A stretch of DNA of 64,000 bases from Leptospira saintgironsiae (GTDB lineage Bacteria > Spirochaetota > Leptospiria > Leptospirales > Leptospiraceae). Positions 43,166 through 54,295 of this stretch are shown piece by piece. Location of the stretch: positions 124,001 through 188,000 of the forward strand of contig NZ_NPDR01000002.1 in the NCBI RefSeq assembly GCF_002811765.1. The letters are read 5' to 3'. A model generated the notes under the pieces. The model had not been told where the DNA came from. It was given only the letters and a program-made list of their open reading frames with translations, and did not search any database. How positions within the stretch are numbered: position 1 is the stretch's first letter; each line of letters starts with the position of its first letter. The position numbers and the translations under genes are program-made.

Positions 43166-45847
43166 ATGGAAGAAAAGAATAAATCAATCAAGGAAAAGCT
43201 CCAGGGCTCTGCTTCTGCTGACGCAAGCAAGAAGAAGAAGCTGGTTATCAAAAAGAAGCCGGACGACAAAACGCCTTCTACTTCTGCAAAGAAAGAGGCC
43301 TCTACAGATCCAGCTCCAAACAAACCAGCTGCTGCAGCTTCCTCCTCTCCAAGCACTCCTAAAAGTTCTGCTCCTCCTAAAAAAGAACCTCTCTTTCCGG
43401 AACCAAGCACTCGCCAAGAGCCTCCGGTTCCAAGATCTGCTCCTCCTGAACATATATTGGGAGAAGGTAGACCTCCATTCCAGAGAGAAGACAATAATAT
43501 TATAGTATCTCGTCCAAATCAAAGGCCGACTTATTCCAACCAGAACAGAGAGTCTGGTGAATCCGGCGGCGGCAATTACCGTGGAAATCGTTCAGACGGA
43601 AACCAAGGTTACCAAAATCGTGAAGGTGGTGGTTACCAAGGTGGTCAAGGCGGCGGCGGATATCGCGGAGGCCAAGGTGGTCAAGGCGGCGGCGGATATC
43701 GCGGAGGCCAAGGTGGTCAGGGCGGTGGATACCAAGGCGGTCAAGGCGGCGGCGGTTATCGTGGAGGCCAGGGTGGCCAAGGCGGTGGCGGATATCGCGG
43801 AGGTCAAGGTGGACAGGGCGGAGGATTCCGTGGCCCAGGTGGCGGCCAAGGCGGTGGTTTCCGTGGTGGTCCAGGCGGTCAGGGTGGCGGATTTAGAGGC
43901 GGCCCTGGAACAGGAGCTCCACCTCCAGGTTTAGGACCTGTTGAAGGCGGAAGAGGAGTTCCTTCCGGCAAAAAACGTAATGATAAAGATAGAGGCGGAA
44001 GACCAGAGGGATCAGAAGGTTCTGAAAACTCTAGATTCTTCAGACAGAATTATAGAAAACAGAAAGTAAGCGGGCCTACTGGAGTTTCCGTACCGAAAGA
44101 GATCACTCTTTTGGAAAATGTCCAAGTAGGAGAACTGGCTAAGAAAATGAATCTTAAGCCGGGAGATGTCATCGGAAAACTCATGAAAATGGGAATGATG
44201 GTGACCATCAATAATATCATCGATGCAGAAACTGCATCCATTCTCGCTGATGAATATGGCTGTAAGGTAAAAGTAGTTTCTCTATATGAAGAAACTCTAA
44301 TCGACGAAGAAAAAGATAGTCCTGAAGATTATTTCCATAGGCCTCCAGTCGTTACCATCATGGGTCACGTTGACCATGGTAAGACAAGACTATTGGATAC
44401 TATCCGTAAATCTTCCGTCATCGATACAGAGTCAGGTGGAATTACACAACATATTGGTGCTTACCAGGTAAAAACTTCCAGAGGGGAAATCACCTTCCTG
44501 GATACTCCTGGTCACGAAGCATTTACCTCTATGAGAGCAAGGGGAGCCAAGGTTACGGATATCGTGATCTTAGTGGTTGCTGCTGACGACGGAGTAATGC
44601 CTCAAACTTTAGAAGCATTATCTCATGCGAAAGATGCAAAAGTTCCTATCATAGTTGCGATCAACAAAGTGGATCTACCTGCTGCAAATCCTGATAAGAT
44701 CATGCAGGAACTCGCTAACCATGGGCTTCAATCTGAAGAATGGGGCGGAGACACTATGTATTGCAAGATCTCTGCGAAAGAAAATATCGGGATCGATAAA
44801 CTTTTAGAATCAGTACTTCTACAAGCAGAAGTTCTGGATCTGAAAGCGAACCCTAAACGTAGAGCAAAAGGTACAATCGTAGAAGCGAAACTGGATCCGG
44901 GCCGCGGAGCAGTAGCGACAGTTCTTATCCAAAACGGAACCCTTAGAGTTGGAGATCCGTTTGTTGCCGGTGTATTCTCCGGTAGAGTTCGTGCGATGTA
45001 TGATGATTACGGTCATCTGATCAAGGAAGCAGGACCTGCGTTCCCTGTTCAGGTAACTGGACTCGACGGAGTTCCTGATGCAGGAGCACCTTTCGACGCT
45101 CTGGAAGACGAGAAGGAAGCAAGAAACATCTCTCAACACCGTATCGAATTCGAAAGAATTGGAAACGCAGGAGCTGCAGGTTCCAAAGTCACTCTGGAAA
45201 ATATGAACGAGTTCATCAAACAGGGTGCACTAAAAGAACTAAAAGTAATTATCAAAGCAGACGTTCGTGGTTCTGCAGAAGCGATCAAGGAAGCCCTGGA
45301 AAAACTTTCCACTTCGGATGTAAAACTGAACGTGATTCAGTCCGGAGCGGGAGCTATCGTGGATATGGACGTGATGCTTGCATCCGCTTCTAACGCGATC
45401 GTGATCGGTTTCCATGTTCGTGCGAATCCTAAAACCATTGCACTCGCCGAGAAAGAAGGCGTTCAGATCAAATACTACAACATCATTTATCAGGTTGTGG
45501 ATGAGATCAAGATGGCGATGGAAGGACTTCTCGAACCAGAAAGAATCGAAGAAGTTATCGGAACTGCAGAGATCAGAGAAGTTTTCAAAGTTTCCAAGAT
45601 CGGAAATATCGCAGGTTGTATGGTTACTTCCGGAAAGGTCACAAAAGCTTCCGGTATCCGTGTGATCAGCGATGGAGTCCAAGTGTTCGACGGAAAACTC
45701 AAATCTCTTCGAAGATTCAAAGACGAAGTCAACGAAGTAGTGAACAATTTCGAATGTGGTATCCAGTTAGAAAACTATAACGACTTCAAAGTAGGCGATA
45801 CGATCGAAGCTTATACAGTCACTGTAGTAAAACGGAAGCTGGAGTAG
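43166..45847 (+). CDS. infB: Translation initiation factor IF-2 with an RGG-repeat N-terminus
   Basis: GTPase that brings fMet-tRNA to the 30S subunit. 893 residues. The N-terminus is Lys/Pro/Ser-rich (residues 1-125), followed by a glycine-rich RGG/YRGGQ block (about 130-256), then the IF2_N helical domain ([20 protein letters not shown]). The GTPase domain begins at GHVDHGKT (about 400), with DTPGHEAF and NKVD. Domains C1/C2 complete the protein, ending [14 protein letters not shown] 43166 follows AGGA. The RGG block is unusual for a bacterial IF-2 and may bind RNA. The gene heads infB-rbfA-truB-rpsO-pnp. Confidence 0.97.
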   Translation: MEEKNKSIKEKLQGSASADASKKKKLVIKKKPDDKTPSTSAKKEASTDPAPNKPAAAASSSPSTPKSSAPPKKEPLFPEPSTRQEPPVPRSAPPEHILGEGRPPFQREDNNIIVSRPNQRPTYSNQNRESGESGGGNYRGNRSDGNQGYQNREGGGYQGGQGGGGYRGGQGGQGGGGYRGGQGGQGGGYQGGQGGGGYRGGQGGQGGGGYRGGQGGQGGGFRGPGGGQGGGFRGGPGGQGGGFRGGPGTGAPPPGLGPVEGGRGVPSGKKRNDKDRGGRPEGSEGSENSRFFRQNYRKQKVSGPTGVSVPKEITLLENVQVGELAKKMNLKPGDVIGKLMKMGMMVTINNIIDAETASILADEYGCKVKVVSLYEETLIDEEKDSPEDYFHRPPVVTIMGHVDHGKTRLLDTIRKSSVIDTESGGITQHIGAYQVKTSRGEITFLDTPGHEAFTSMRARGAKVTDIVILVVAADDGVMPQTLEALSHAKDAKVPIIVAINKVDLPAANPDKIMQELANHGLQSEEWGGDTMYCKISAKENIGIDKLLESVLLQAEVLDLKANPKRRAKGTIVEAKLDPGRGAVATVLIQNGTLRVGDPFVAGVFSGRVRAMYDDYGHLIKEAGPAFPVQVTGLDGVPDAGAPFDALEDEKEARNISQHRIEFERIGNAGAAGSKVTLENMNEFIKQGALKELKVIIKADVRGSAEAIKEALEKLSTSDVKLNVIQSGAGAIVDMDVMLASASNAIVIGFHVRANPKTIALAEKEGVQIKYYNIIYQVVDEIKMAMEGLLEPERIEEVIGTAEIREVFKVSKIGNIAGCMVTSGKVTKASGIRVISDGVQVFDGKLKSLRRFKDEVNEVVNNFECGIQLENYNDFKVGDTIEAYTVTVVKRKLE
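43655..43830 (+). repeat. 36-bp in-frame tandem repeats within infB
   Basis: Successive 'TATCG(C/T)GGAGG' anchors occur at 43661, 43697, 43757 and 43793: spacing 36, 60 (36 + 24) and 36 bases. The unit encodes [12 protein letters not shown]. Copies differ mainly at third codon positions, which indicates selection on the peptide. All spacings are multiples of three, so copy-number changes would keep the frame. Confidence 0.85.
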
Positions 45848-45854
45848 TGTTAGA

Positions 45855-46208
45855 GTGAATCCGATCCGTAAAAGGAAAATCGAAGCGGAGACGGTTCGAA
45901 CCGTCGCCATGATGATCCTGGCCGGAAAAGTCAAGGACCCTCGGGTTCATATGGTTTCCGTTCACAGATCGGAACTCTCGGACGATTCCAAAAATCTAAA
46001 GGTGTACGTAACGGCTATCGTAACGGACAAAAAAAAGGAAAAATTACTCGCTGGATTAAATAGTGCCGCGGGTAAATTTGCCGCGACTCTTTCCACAAAA
46101 CTCAATCTTAGGGCCACTCCCAAAATGAGTTTTGTTTGGGACGAAGAATATATCCAAGGTTTAGATGAATCCCTCCGACTTACGAGAAAACCAACAAATC
46201 CGGACTGA
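45855..46208 (+). CDS. rbfA: Ribosome-binding factor A
   Basis: 30S maturation factor with a KH-like fold. 117 residues. Begins NPIRKRKIEAETVRTVAMMI; DPRVHMVSVHRSELSDDSKN and YVTAIV match the family core, and MSFVWDEEYIQGLDESLR is the typical C-terminal end. The start is GTG 45855. Its 3' end overlaps truB by 44 bases in another frame. Confidence 0.93.
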   Translation: MNPIRKRKIEAETVRTVAMMILAGKVKDPRVHMVSVHRSELSDDSKNLKVYVTAIVTDKKKEKLLAGLNSAAGKFAATLSTKLNLRATPKMSFVWDEEYIQGLDESLRLTRKPTNPD

Positions 46209-47091
46209 ATTCGGATTTTTGCTCTTGGATAAACCGATTGGAATGACTTCTTCCGATCTGGTTTTAAAAGCCAAAAAAACTCTTGGACTAAGGAAAGTAG
46301 GTCACACTGGCACCTTGGACAAGGCTGCTTCCGGTTTGATGGTCCTACCTGTAGGCACTTCTACAAGTTTCTCCCAAGTATTTTTAGGAAAAGACAAAGA
46401 GTATGAGGCTGACGTACAGTTCGGCTTCTCCACTGACTCTGGAGACAGAGAAGGTTTAGTTGTAGAAGATTGGGAAACTTCTAAAATCCAAAAATGGTAT
46501 GAGGAATCCTTACCCAAATTGGAAGAAATTCTTTCCAAGGTTTCTAGTTGGGAAGAACAGATCGCACCAGAAGTTTCTGCACTAAAAGTGCAAGGACAGA
46601 GAAGAGCCAAATTATTTAGAGAAGGAATCTCTGTTCCACCAAGCATTCGTAAAATCAAAATATTTGAATTCGCGGCGGGAGACTTCTGCCCAGAAGGTTT
46701 CAAATTAAAGACCAGAGTTTCTGGCGGGACTTATATCCGTAAGCTAGTCATGGATATAGCTGAAGAAGCGGGGATCCCAATGTGTCTTAAGTCCTTGAAT
46801 AGGACAAAGGTGGGCAAACTCAAGCTGGAACAAGCTGATACCTACGAGGCACTGCTACTCGGCAAAGCAATCATTCATCCTCCGGAAGAGATCCTGGATA
46901 TTCCCTCTGTTGAGATCCCAAGTACCGAGGTAAAAGACGTTTTTCACGGGAAAAAGATCAAATTGGACTGGATCCCAGCTCAGGAGTTCCTACTTACCTC
47001 TCCGGAAGGAGAGATTTTGGCATATTGTAGGAGGGAGGGACTTCCTGGCAGCCTTTCGTATAAATATTTGAAGGTCTTTTCTAAAATTTAG
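46165..47091 (+). CDS. truB: tRNA pseudouridine-55 synthase
   Basis: Makes the T-loop pseudouridine in tRNA. 308 residues. The catalytic aspartate is in GHTGTLDKAASGLMVLPVG (about residues 47-65). FLLLDKPIGMTSSDLV precedes it, and SGGTYIRKLVMDIAEE follows. ATG 46165 follows AAGG and lies 44 bases inside rbfA, giving a long overlap. Confidence 0.95.
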   Translation: MNPSDLRENQQIRTEFGFLLLDKPIGMTSSDLVLKAKKTLGLRKVGHTGTLDKAASGLMVLPVGTSTSFSQVFLGKDKEYEADVQFGFSTDSGDREGLVVEDWETSKIQKWYEESLPKLEEILSKVSSWEEQIAPEVSALKVQGQRRAKLFREGISVPPSIRKIKIFEFAAGDFCPEGFKLKTRVSGGTYIRKLVMDIAEEAGIPMCLKSLNRTKVGKLKLEQADTYEALLLGKAIIHPPEEILDIPSVEIPSTEVKDVFHGKKIKLDWIPAQEFLLTSPEGEILAYCRREGLPGSLSYKYLKVFSKI

Positions 47092-47142
47092 CTTGGACAG
47101 GGGGCTAGGCACCCGAAAATTGGCAACAGGTACAATCAAACT

Positions 47143-47409
47143 ATGGTAACTACGGAACAAAAGAAGCAAATTATTTCCACATTTGCAAAAGGGCAAGCGG
47201 ACACTGGTTCAACAGAAGTCCAAATCGCTCTTCTAGACGCTCAAATCAAAGATCTTAACGAGCATTTTAAAACTCATAAGAAAGATTTTCATTCTAAAAC
47301 CGGTCTTCTTAAACTTATCAGCAAGCGTAAAAGATTACAAGAATACTTAAAACGTACTGATCTAGAACGTTATAAAAAACTAATCGAAGCTCTCGGACTC
47401 CGCAAGTAA
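47143..47409 (+). CDS. rpsO: 30S ribosomal protein S15
   Basis: 88 residues. QADTGSTEVQIALLDAQIKD (about residues 19-38), KKDFHSKTGLLKLISKRKRL and YLKRTDLERYKKLIEALGLR are the family signature. The 51-bp gap upstream may hold a promoter or translational operator; none is distinct. Only 12 bases separate it from pnp. Confidence 0.97.
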   Translation: MVTTEQKKQIISTFAKGQADTGSTEVQIALLDAQIKDLNEHFKTHKKDFHSKTGLLKLISKRKRLQEYLKRTDLERYKKLIEALGLRK

Positions 47410-47421
47410 CCGGGTCCACTT

Positions 47422-49509
47422 ATGGCTAAAACTATTAATGGCCAATTTGGCCGTGATTCAATCACTCTCGAAACGGGAGATTGGGCGAAGCAAGCCCACG
47501 GGTCCGTAGTATATAAAACCGGAAATCTAGTTTTATTAGCAACTGTTTGTGCCGCAGACGAACCTAAAGAAGGCCAAGACTTCTTCCCACTTACTTGCGA
47601 ATATTCTGAAAAAGTTTATTCAGTAGGTAGATTCCCAGGCGGATATTTCAAAAGAGAAGCAAAACCTTATGAGCATGAGGTTTTAAATTCAAGGATCATC
47701 GACAGACCGATCCGTCCTCTTTTCCCGGAAGGATATTTCTGCGAAGTTCAATTGCAGGTAACTGTTCTTTCTGCGGATAACGAAATTTCTACAGCTGGTC
47801 ACGCGCTTAATGCTGCTTCTGCTGCATTAACGATCTCTAATATTCCTTTTAATGGTCCAATCGCTGGAGCAAGAGTAGGAAGAATTAACGGAGAACTCGT
47901 GATCAACCCTAGTAACAAAGAGATCCTGAATTCTGATCTGGATCTGGTAGTTGCAGGAACTAAAACCCATATCGTAATGATAGAGGGAGAGGCAAAAGAA
48001 TTATCTAACTCTGAAATGTTGGAAGCATTAAAGTTTGCTCACCAACATATCGCTAAATTTGTAGAACTTCAAGAATCTTGGGCGAAAGAACTCGCTGTAG
48101 TTAAAAAAGAAGTTAAACTCAGAGTAAAAGATGAAACTCTTTTAGGCGAAGTTCGCAAATATGCATTCGATAAGGTTTCTGCTGCAAATAAAACTGCAGA
48201 TAAAGCTTCTCGTAATAAAGAAATTTCTAATGCAAACAAAGAAGTTGTAGAACACTTCAAAGAAACCGTAACCGAGTCTGAAAAGATCAAGGACATCAAA
48301 AACTTCTTACATGAACTCGAGTATGAGATCGTAAGAGAGCAGGTATTAAAAGAAGGAGTTCGTTTCGACGGAAGAAAGTTGGACGAGATCCGAAATATCA
48401 GCGTAGAGATGAGCCCTCTTCCAGGAGTTCACGGTTCTGCAGTATTTACAAGAGGCCAAACCCAGTCTTTGGGAACAGTTACTCTTGGAACTGCATCTGA
48501 CAACCAACGTTATGAAACATTGGAAGGTCAGAAAGAAAAGAACTTCATGCTTCATTATAACTTCCCTGCATTCTCAGTAGGAGAAGTAAGAAGATCTTCT
48601 GGACCAGGTCGTAGAGAGATCGGTCACGGAAACTTGGCAGAAAGAGCTCTTAAACTAGTTCTTCCTAAGCCGGATGATTTCCCTTATGTGATCAGAGTTG
48701 TGTCCGAAATTTTAGAATCCAATGGATCTTCTTCCATGGCTTCTGTATGTTCCGGATCATTGGCTCTAATGGCAGCGGGTGTTCCGATCAAGTCCGCAGT
48801 TTCTGGAATTGCAATGGGATTATTCTCAGATGAGAGCGGAAGATTTGCAGTATTATCTGATATCGCAGGATTAGAAGATCATTTCGGTGATATGGACTGT
48901 AAGATTGCAGGAACCAGAAAAGGAATTACCGCTTTCCAAATGGACTTAAAAGTAACTGGTGTTGCGTTTAACGTTCTTGAGGCAGTATTTGCTCAGGCAG
49001 AAAAAGCTCGTTTCCATATTTTGGACGTAATGGAAAAATCCATCTCCAAAGCAGCGGATTCAGTTTCTCGCACAGCTCCTAAAATTATCGTAAAATATAT
49101 ACCTAAAGATCGTATCGGGGAACTGATCGGTCCAGGTGGTAAAAATATCCGCGCGATCATCGAAGCATCTGGTGCGGATATCAATATTGACGACGATGGA
49201 AAAGTGACTATTGCTGGGGCTAACCAAGAGCAGGCAGAAAAAGCTGCAGGCATGGTAGAAGGTTTCTTCGCAGAAGTGGAAGTAGGTAAAATTTACGAAG
49301 GCAAAGTAAAACGTATCACCGATTTCGGTGCCTTTGTGGAGATCCTACCAGGTAAAGAAGGGCTTTGCCATATTTCCAAATTGGATTCCAAACGTGTGAA
49401 TTCAGTGAAAGACGTAGTGAAAGAAGGTGAGATCATCCGTGTCCGCGTATTGAACGTGGATAAAACAGGTAAGATCGATCTTTCCAGAAGAGACGCTCTC
49501 GAAGTTTAA
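47422..49509 (+). CDS. pnp: Polyribonucleotide nucleotidyltransferase (PNPase)
   Basis: 3'-5' phosphorolytic exoribonuclease. 695 residues. Two RNase PH domains (about 10-235 and 310-545) include [32 protein letters not shown] and [19 protein letters not shown]. The KH domain contains [20 protein letters not shown] (about 560-580). The S1 domain contains [20 protein letters not shown] (about 630-650). It ends [13 protein letters not shown]. The rpsO-pnp order matches many bacteria. Confidence 0.97.
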   Translation: MAKTINGQFGRDSITLETGDWAKQAHGSVVYKTGNLVLLATVCAADEPKEGQDFFPLTCEYSEKVYSVGRFPGGYFKREAKPYEHEVLNSRIIDRPIRPLFPEGYFCEVQLQVTVLSADNEISTAGHALNAASAALTISNIPFNGPIAGARVGRINGELVINPSNKEILNSDLDLVVAGTKTHIVMIEGEAKELSNSEMLEALKFAHQHIAKFVELQESWAKELAVVKKEVKLRVKDETLLGEVRKYAFDKVSAANKTADKASRNKEISNANKEVVEHFKETVTESEKIKDIKNFLHELEYEIVREQVLKEGVRFDGRKLDEIRNISVEMSPLPGVHGSAVFTRGQTQSLGTVTLGTASDNQRYETLEGQKEKNFMLHYNFPAFSVGEVRRSSGPGRREIGHGNLAERALKLVLPKPDDFPYVIRVVSEILESNGSSSMASVCSGSLALMAAGVPIKSAVSGIAMGLFSDESGRFAVLSDIAGLEDHFGDMDCKIAGTRKGITAFQMDLKVTGVAFNVLEAVFAQAEKARFHILDVMEKSISKAADSVSRTAPKIIVKYIPKDRIGELIGPGGKNIRAIIEASGADINIDDDGKVTIAGANQEQAEKAAGMVEGFFAEVEVGKIYEGKVKRITDFGAFVEILPGKEGLCHISKLDSKRVNSVKDVVKEGEIIRVRVLNVDKTGKIDLSRRDALEV

Positions 49510-49510
49510 A

Positions 49511-50842
49511 GTGAATAAGACCGGCGAAATTTTTTCGCCGGGTAGTACATTGGTTTTTCTAGAAGAAAAAAATCATAAAATAACATTAGGGAACGGACTT
49601 GTAGTCTTGTTCCAAAGAGCTCCTTATTCAGTAAGCGTGTCTATGGGAGTGTATGTAAAAGTGGGTTCCAGGTCTGAAACTTTGGAAAACGCTGGTTACT
49701 GTCATTTCCTAGAGCATATGCTTTTCAAAGACACTGAAAAGCGAACTGCAAAACAACAAGCGGAAGATTGGGAAAGAGTAGGAGCTTACTCCAACGCGGC
49801 CACTTCTAGAGAATACACTTACTTTCATGCAACCTTAGCTTCCAGAGATCTGGAACTCGGATTGGAATTACTTTCAGAGATGATGTTCCAACCTTTGTTT
49901 AGAGACCAAGATATTCGCACAGAAGCGGAAGTTGTCTTGGAAGAAATGAAAGGTTATGAAGATTCTCCAGAAGACGCAATCCACGATTTTTATTATAATA
50001 ATTTATTCAGAGAAAATTCTCTAGGAAGAGATATTATAGGGACTGAAGCCTCGATCAGAGGAGTAACTTCTTCTAGTCTTAGGAACTTTTACGAAACCTA
50101 TTATCATCCGGAGAATATGATACTTTCTCTTTCTGGAAATTATGAACCGGAATTTGTATTTGATCTGATTTCCAAATATTTCGCCCGTTCCGTTAAAAAG
50201 GGAAAAGAAGGAACATTCGAAACTCCTAAAAAAGAATTCGGATATTTCCGCAAAGGTAATAAGGAAACAGAACAGGCTTATTTTATTTTAGGCGGAGAAG
50301 GTTTTCCTCGTAATTTTCATGATGCTACTAGGCTCTCTCTTCTTACGCATGTTTTAGGTGGGGGAATGTCTTCTCGTTTATTCCAAAAAGTCAGAGAAGA
50401 AAAAGGGCTCTGTTATCATATTACAAGTTATCCTTCTTCTTATCGTGATGTAGGGATCAATTCGATCGTATGTTCCACTTCCAAAGAAAGATTTGCAGAA
50501 AGTCTGGAATTAATCTTAGAAGAAGTTAAACTTTTTGTAGATAAGGGAGTTACTTCCCAAGAATTGAAAGATGCCAAGACCAATCATGAAGGTAGTCTTT
50601 CCATAGGTTACGAGCATACAGAAAGTAGAATGAATAATATCGCTTTCCAAGAGCTCTATTATGGAAAATACAATTCTTTAGAAAATAGGATCAAAGAGAT
50701 CCATTCAGTAACTAAAGAAGAGATCAATCAAACTGTTCGAAAAATATTTGCACTTCCTGAGTTACATCTTTCCGTTTTGGCAAAATTAAAGCCGAAAGAA
50801 GAGCAAAAAATAAAATCTATTTTCGGATCCTATTCGTACTAA
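49511..50842 (+). CDS. M16-family zinc peptidase
   Basis: 443 residues. The inverted zinc motif is HFLEHMLFKD (about residue 64, H-x-x-E-H), with the distal glutamate in EVVLEEMKGYEDSPED about 75 residues later. SREYTYFHATLASRDL and the second half's GGGMSSRLFQKVREEKGLCY are typical of processing-peptidase-like M16B enzymes. No signal peptide, so probably cytoplasmic. GTG start one base after the pnp stop. The pnp-M16 peptidase-dut order occurs in other bacteria (recalled). Confidence 0.93.
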   Translation: MNKTGEIFSPGSTLVFLEEKNHKITLGNGLVVLFQRAPYSVSVSMGVYVKVGSRSETLENAGYCHFLEHMLFKDTEKRTAKQQAEDWERVGAYSNAATSREYTYFHATLASRDLELGLELLSEMMFQPLFRDQDIRTEAEVVLEEMKGYEDSPEDAIHDFYYNNLFRENSLGRDIIGTEASIRGVTSSSLRNFYETYYHPENMILSLSGNYEPEFVFDLISKYFARSVKKGKEGTFETPKKEFGYFRKGNKETEQAYFILGGEGFPRNFHDATRLSLLTHVLGGGMSSRLFQKVREEKGLCYHITSYPSSYRDVGINSIVCSTSKERFAESLELILEEVKLFVDKGVTSQELKDAKTNHEGSLSIGYEHTESRMNNIAFQELYYGKYNSLENRIKEIHSVTKEEINQTVRKIFALPELHLSVLAKLKPKEEQKIKSIFGSYSY

Positions 50843-50843
50843 T

Positions 50844-51278
50844 ATGAAAATCCCAATTAGAAAATTAAAAGAGAAGGCTCTTCTTCCGGAGATCAAAACT
50901 TCAGGTTCCGCAGGTTATGATATTGCTGCTTGTTTGGAATCGACTCTGACATTACCTGTTGGAGAAGTAGTTTTAGTTCCTACAGGACTTTCTTTTGCGA
51001 TCCCGGAAGGATTTCATTTTGAGATCAGACCTCGCTCCGGATTTTCTACTAAATTCAAAATTCTTATCCCGAATACTCCTGGCACAATCGACTCCGATTA
51101 TAGAGGAGAATTGATGGTTCCTCTGCTGAATCTGGGAAAAGAGCCTTATCTTCTGGAAGATAAAACTAGGATTGCTCAACTTTTGATCCGCCGCACCTGG
51201 CATACTGATTGGGAACTTGTGAATGAACTTCCTGAATCAGAAAGAGGAGAGGGCGGTTTCGGTAGCACCGGTTTCTAA
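50844..51278 (+). CDS. dut: Deoxyuridine 5'-triphosphate nucleotidohydrolase
   Basis: Hydrolyses dUTP to dUMP, keeping uracil out of DNA and supplying thymidylate synthesis. 144 residues with all five trimeric-dUTPase motifs: [38 protein letters not shown] and [11 protein letters not shown]. One base after the M16 gene's stop. Confidence 0.96.
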   Translation: MKIPIRKLKEKALLPEIKTSGSAGYDIAACLESTLTLPVGEVVLVPTGLSFAIPEGFHFEIRPRSGFSTKFKILIPNTPGTIDSDYRGELMVPLLNLGKEPYLLEDKTRIAQLLIRRTWHTDWELVNELPESERGEGGFGSTGF

Positions 51279-51337
51279 CCTTTTTTCAGTATTTTGTCTC
51301 TTTTCAGATTCCTGATTTCTGCCGATTCTTAGGAGGT

Positions 51338-54193
51338 ATGGATAGAAGGGACCAAATTATCGGACAAAATATAGCGATTTGGGAAAAGGGGCGGGCGGCA
51401 TTGCCGTATCTTCTACTTTTCACAGGGATTTTTCTCACCCTATCTCTGGGTTCTTTTACCATCGCCGAAAATGGAGTGGAAGCTAACCTTTTTGGTAGGC
51501 TCGGCCATTATCTTTCCTGGGGATTTTTATATTTATTCGGGAATGCATCCTTTGTTCCCGGGATCATGCTTATTCTGACTGGTGGGATCCTTCTCGCAAA
51601 ACCTAGTCAGGATGTGACTAACAAACTTCTTACTATTCCTTTGTTCTTACTCGCGGTTGCAGTGAGCCTGAACGTTTTCGGAAATGTTTCTACAGTTCCA
51701 TTTGCATCTAACGGTGGAGTTCTTGGCCAAGCATTAGCTGTGGCCTTGGAATATCTTCTTGGTTCTACAGGAAGACTTCTGATCCATTTCGTGGTCTATT
51801 TTTACGGCATACTTGTTTATTTGAACGAATCTCCGGTCCATTTTTTAGGAAGGCTTCTTGCGCAAAGTGGCCGGGACTGGAAGGAGCAATGGCTTTCCGG
51901 TTATATGAGTGGAAGAACCAAAAAAGAAGAAGAGTTCGAAAATTACGAACCAACATTTTCAAAAACCAAATCGGCTGATTGGTCCAAAGGTCTTGCAGGT
52001 ATGATGAATTCAGTTAGTTCATGGAAAGAAACAAACACTGAAGTTTCAGAAGAAAACGTACCTCCTTGGTTTCGCAGGGAAGTTTCGGGTCCTCCTTCGG
52101 AGAAACAAAATCCAGTGAAAACTCCTACAAATTTAGAATCATATATTCAAAAAGCAAAAGGTAATTCTAAACCTGCAGAGTTAAAAGAATCTAATGTGCA
52201 ATATAGAAACTCTGGTCTTCTCCAGGGATTTTTTGAAGATGATCGAAAGATTTTCCAATTCCAAACTGCTTCTTCTCGCCTTGTAGAAAAAGTATATGGA
52301 GTTCAGGAAAGAAAAGAAGATATTACAGCCACATCTAAAAAAGCCTGGGAGATCTTGGATCTTAGAAGTGAAACTTCTACTCAAGCTACTTATGTTAAAG
52401 AAGAAGTTTTGCATACTGCTCCTGAAACACAAGAATTGGAAGAAGAAACCCAACCATTTGTTTCTAATACAGAAATTATAGAAGAAATCTCCGGCGAAGA
52501 AGAATACTTCCAAGAAGAAGGCGAAGAGCTTGAAGAATGGACCGAAGAGGAAGACGAGGAGTTAGAAGATTCGGAAGAAGAATACGAGGAAGAAACAGAA
52601 GACTCTGACGAGTTGGAAGAAATTGCAGAAGTAGAGGAACCTAAGGCGGTTATCGAACCGGAGGTGGTAATTCCAAGTACGTTACCTTCTCCTGTTGTAG
52701 CTCCTACTCCGGTTGCAGAAAAGAAACCGAAACAGTCTGAACTTCCATTTACTCCAGTTTCTATGGTGCCAGTATTCCGTTCTAAACGTTCTGTGTATCA
52801 TATTCCTCTGAATCGTTTAAAGAGTAATCCTACAAAAGTGCAAGATGCACTTTTCAAAGTTGAATCTGAAAAGGTTGCTTTCGAGATTGAGAACGCTCTA
52901 AAAGTGTACGGATATGAGGCTAAGGTAGTAGGTTGGGAAAGAGGTCCAATCATCACTCGTTATGAACTTACTCCTCCTCCTGGCGTGAAACTGGGAAGGA
53001 TCACTTCTTTGACTGACGAGCTTAGAATGTATCTTGCAGTTAAGAATATTCGTATCGTTGCTCCTATTCCAGGTAAATCCACGATTGGTATCGAGGTTCC
53101 TAACAAACATAGAGAAGATGTTTTCTTAGGAGATATATTACGTTCTTCTTTAGCGCCTAAACCTAAAAAAGATCTAAATATTGTAATCGGGAAGGATATC
53201 TCGGGTAAACTTGTATCCATAGATCTGAACAAACTTCCTCACTTGCTTGTGGCAGGAACTACAGGTTCAGGTAAATCTGTTTGTTTGAATGCGATGATAG
53301 CTTCTCTGGTCTTAAATCTTTCTCCAGAAGAAGTTCGTTTTATCATGATAGACCCTAAGATGGTGGAACTTACTCTGTTCGAAGATATTCCTCATCTTCT
53401 TATGCCTGTGATCAAAGATGCTCGTAAGGCAACCAAATCTCTTTCTTGGGTGATCCAAGAGATGGAGGCACGTTATGAGGCAGTATCCCAATTGAAATGT
53501 AGGGACTTCCGTTCTTATAATGAGAAGGTAGAGGAACATTATCACAAAGAAGGTTATAATAAAATGCCTTATCTTGTGGTGTTCATTGACGAGCTTGCTG
53601 ACTTAATGATGGTTTCCGGAAAAGATTTGGAAGATGCGATCACTCGTATCAGCCAGAAGTCCAGAGCGGTTGGGATCCATTTGGTGATGGCGACCCAAAG
53701 ACCTTCTGTGGATGTGATCACTGGTCTTATCAAAGCGAACTGTCCTGCAAGGATTGCATTCCATGTGGCCCAAAAAACTGACTCTAAGATCATCCTGGAT
53801 ATGAATGGCGCAGAGTCACTTCTTGGAAAAGGAGATATGTTGTACAAGTCTCCTACTTCTGCGGACCTGGCAAGGATCCAGGCTCCATTTATCTCCGAAG
53901 AAGAGATCGAGAAGATCGTAGAAGAGGCCAAAAAATACGGAGCTCCTACCTATGTAGAATTCGATTTGGAAGAAGAAACCGAATCTGAATCCGCAGAAGA
54001 GATGGATGAGGAACTATTTGATAAGGCTTGGGAAATCGTAAGAACGGATAGAAAGGCAAGCGCAAGCTACTTACAAAGACGTTTGAAAATCGGCTATAAC
54101 AGGGCCGCCCGGATCATGGAATTAATGGAAGAAAGGGGATACGTTTCTCCGATTCTGGGATCTAAGGGACGGGAAATTTTAAGGTCCGCTTGA
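51338..54193 (+). CDS. ftsK: DNA translocase FtsK/SpoIIIE
   Basis: Septal DNA pump. 951 residues. Four or so membrane helices (about residues 18-185), then a long linker with an extremely acidic block (about 380-440, runs of Glu/Asp). The motor domain has Walker [11 protein letters not shown] (about 640) and Walker [13 protein letters not shown] (about 747). [20 protein letters not shown] is the family signature. The C-terminal gamma winged helix (about 885-951, [20 protein letters not shown]) would read KOPS-like sites. ATG 51338 follows AGGAGG with only one base between, unusually close. Confidence 0.95.
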   Translation: MDRRDQIIGQNIAIWEKGRAALPYLLLFTGIFLTLSLGSFTIAENGVEANLFGRLGHYLSWGFLYLFGNASFVPGIMLILTGGILLAKPSQDVTNKLLTIPLFLLAVAVSLNVFGNVSTVPFASNGGVLGQALAVALEYLLGSTGRLLIHFVVYFYGILVYLNESPVHFLGRLLAQSGRDWKEQWLSGYMSGRTKKEEEFENYEPTFSKTKSADWSKGLAGMMNSVSSWKETNTEVSEENVPPWFRREVSGPPSEKQNPVKTPTNLESYIQKAKGNSKPAELKESNVQYRNSGLLQGFFEDDRKIFQFQTASSRLVEKVYGVQERKEDITATSKKAWEILDLRSETSTQATYVKEEVLHTAPETQELEEETQPFVSNTEIIEEISGEEEYFQEEGEELEEWTEEEDEELEDSEEEYEEETEDSDELEEIAEVEEPKAVIEPEVVIPSTLPSPVVAPTPVAEKKPKQSELPFTPVSMVPVFRSKRSVYHIPLNRLKSNPTKVQDALFKVESEKVAFEIENALKVYGYEAKVVGWERGPIITRYELTPPPGVKLGRITSLTDELRMYLAVKNIRIVAPIPGKSTIGIEVPNKHREDVFLGDILRSSLAPKPKKDLNIVIGKDISGKLVSIDLNKLPHLLVAGTTGSGKSVCLNAMIASLVLNLSPEEVRFIMIDPKMVELTLFEDIPHLLMPVIKDARKATKSLSWVIQEMEARYEAVSQLKCRDFRSYNEKVEEHYHKEGYNKMPYLVVFIDELADLMMVSGKDLEDAITRISQKSRAVGIHLVMATQRPSVDVITGLIKANCPARIAFHVAQKTDSKIILDMNGAESLLGKGDMLYKSPTSADLARIQAPFISEEEIEKIVEEAKKYGAPTYVEFDLEEETESESAEEMDEELFDKAWEIVRTDRKASASYLQRRLKIGYNRAARIMELMEERGYVSPILGSKGREILRSA

Positions 54194-54201
54194 AAATTCG
54201 A

Positions 54202-54227
54202 CCCGGTCTAGGAATTTCCAGGCCGGG
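54202..54227 (+). terminator. Hairpin after ftsK
   Basis: CCCGGTCT (54202-54209) pairs with AGGCCGGG (54220-54227), eight pairs with one G-T wobble, ten bases after the ftsK stop. It is followed by AAAAG rather than a T-run, so it may be an RNA-stability stem or a factor-dependent end. A small GGCG/CGCC repeat follows near 54252-54265. Confidence 0.4.
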
Positions 54228-54295
54228 AAAAGAAACCAAGTGACAGTGAGGCGGATACTCGCCATCCTGGAAAAAAATCCCTGCATTACCTGAGA

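Noticed and set aside
43655..43830. Regular 36-bp repeats suggestive of a CRISPR array
   Set aside because: They are contiguous in-frame coding repeats without unique spacers.
43557..43934. Ala/Val-rich open frames on both strands opposite or overlapping infB (also 43592-43849 minus)
   Set aside because: They arise automatically from GGN-rich repeat codons read in other frames. The infB frame carries clear domains on both sides.
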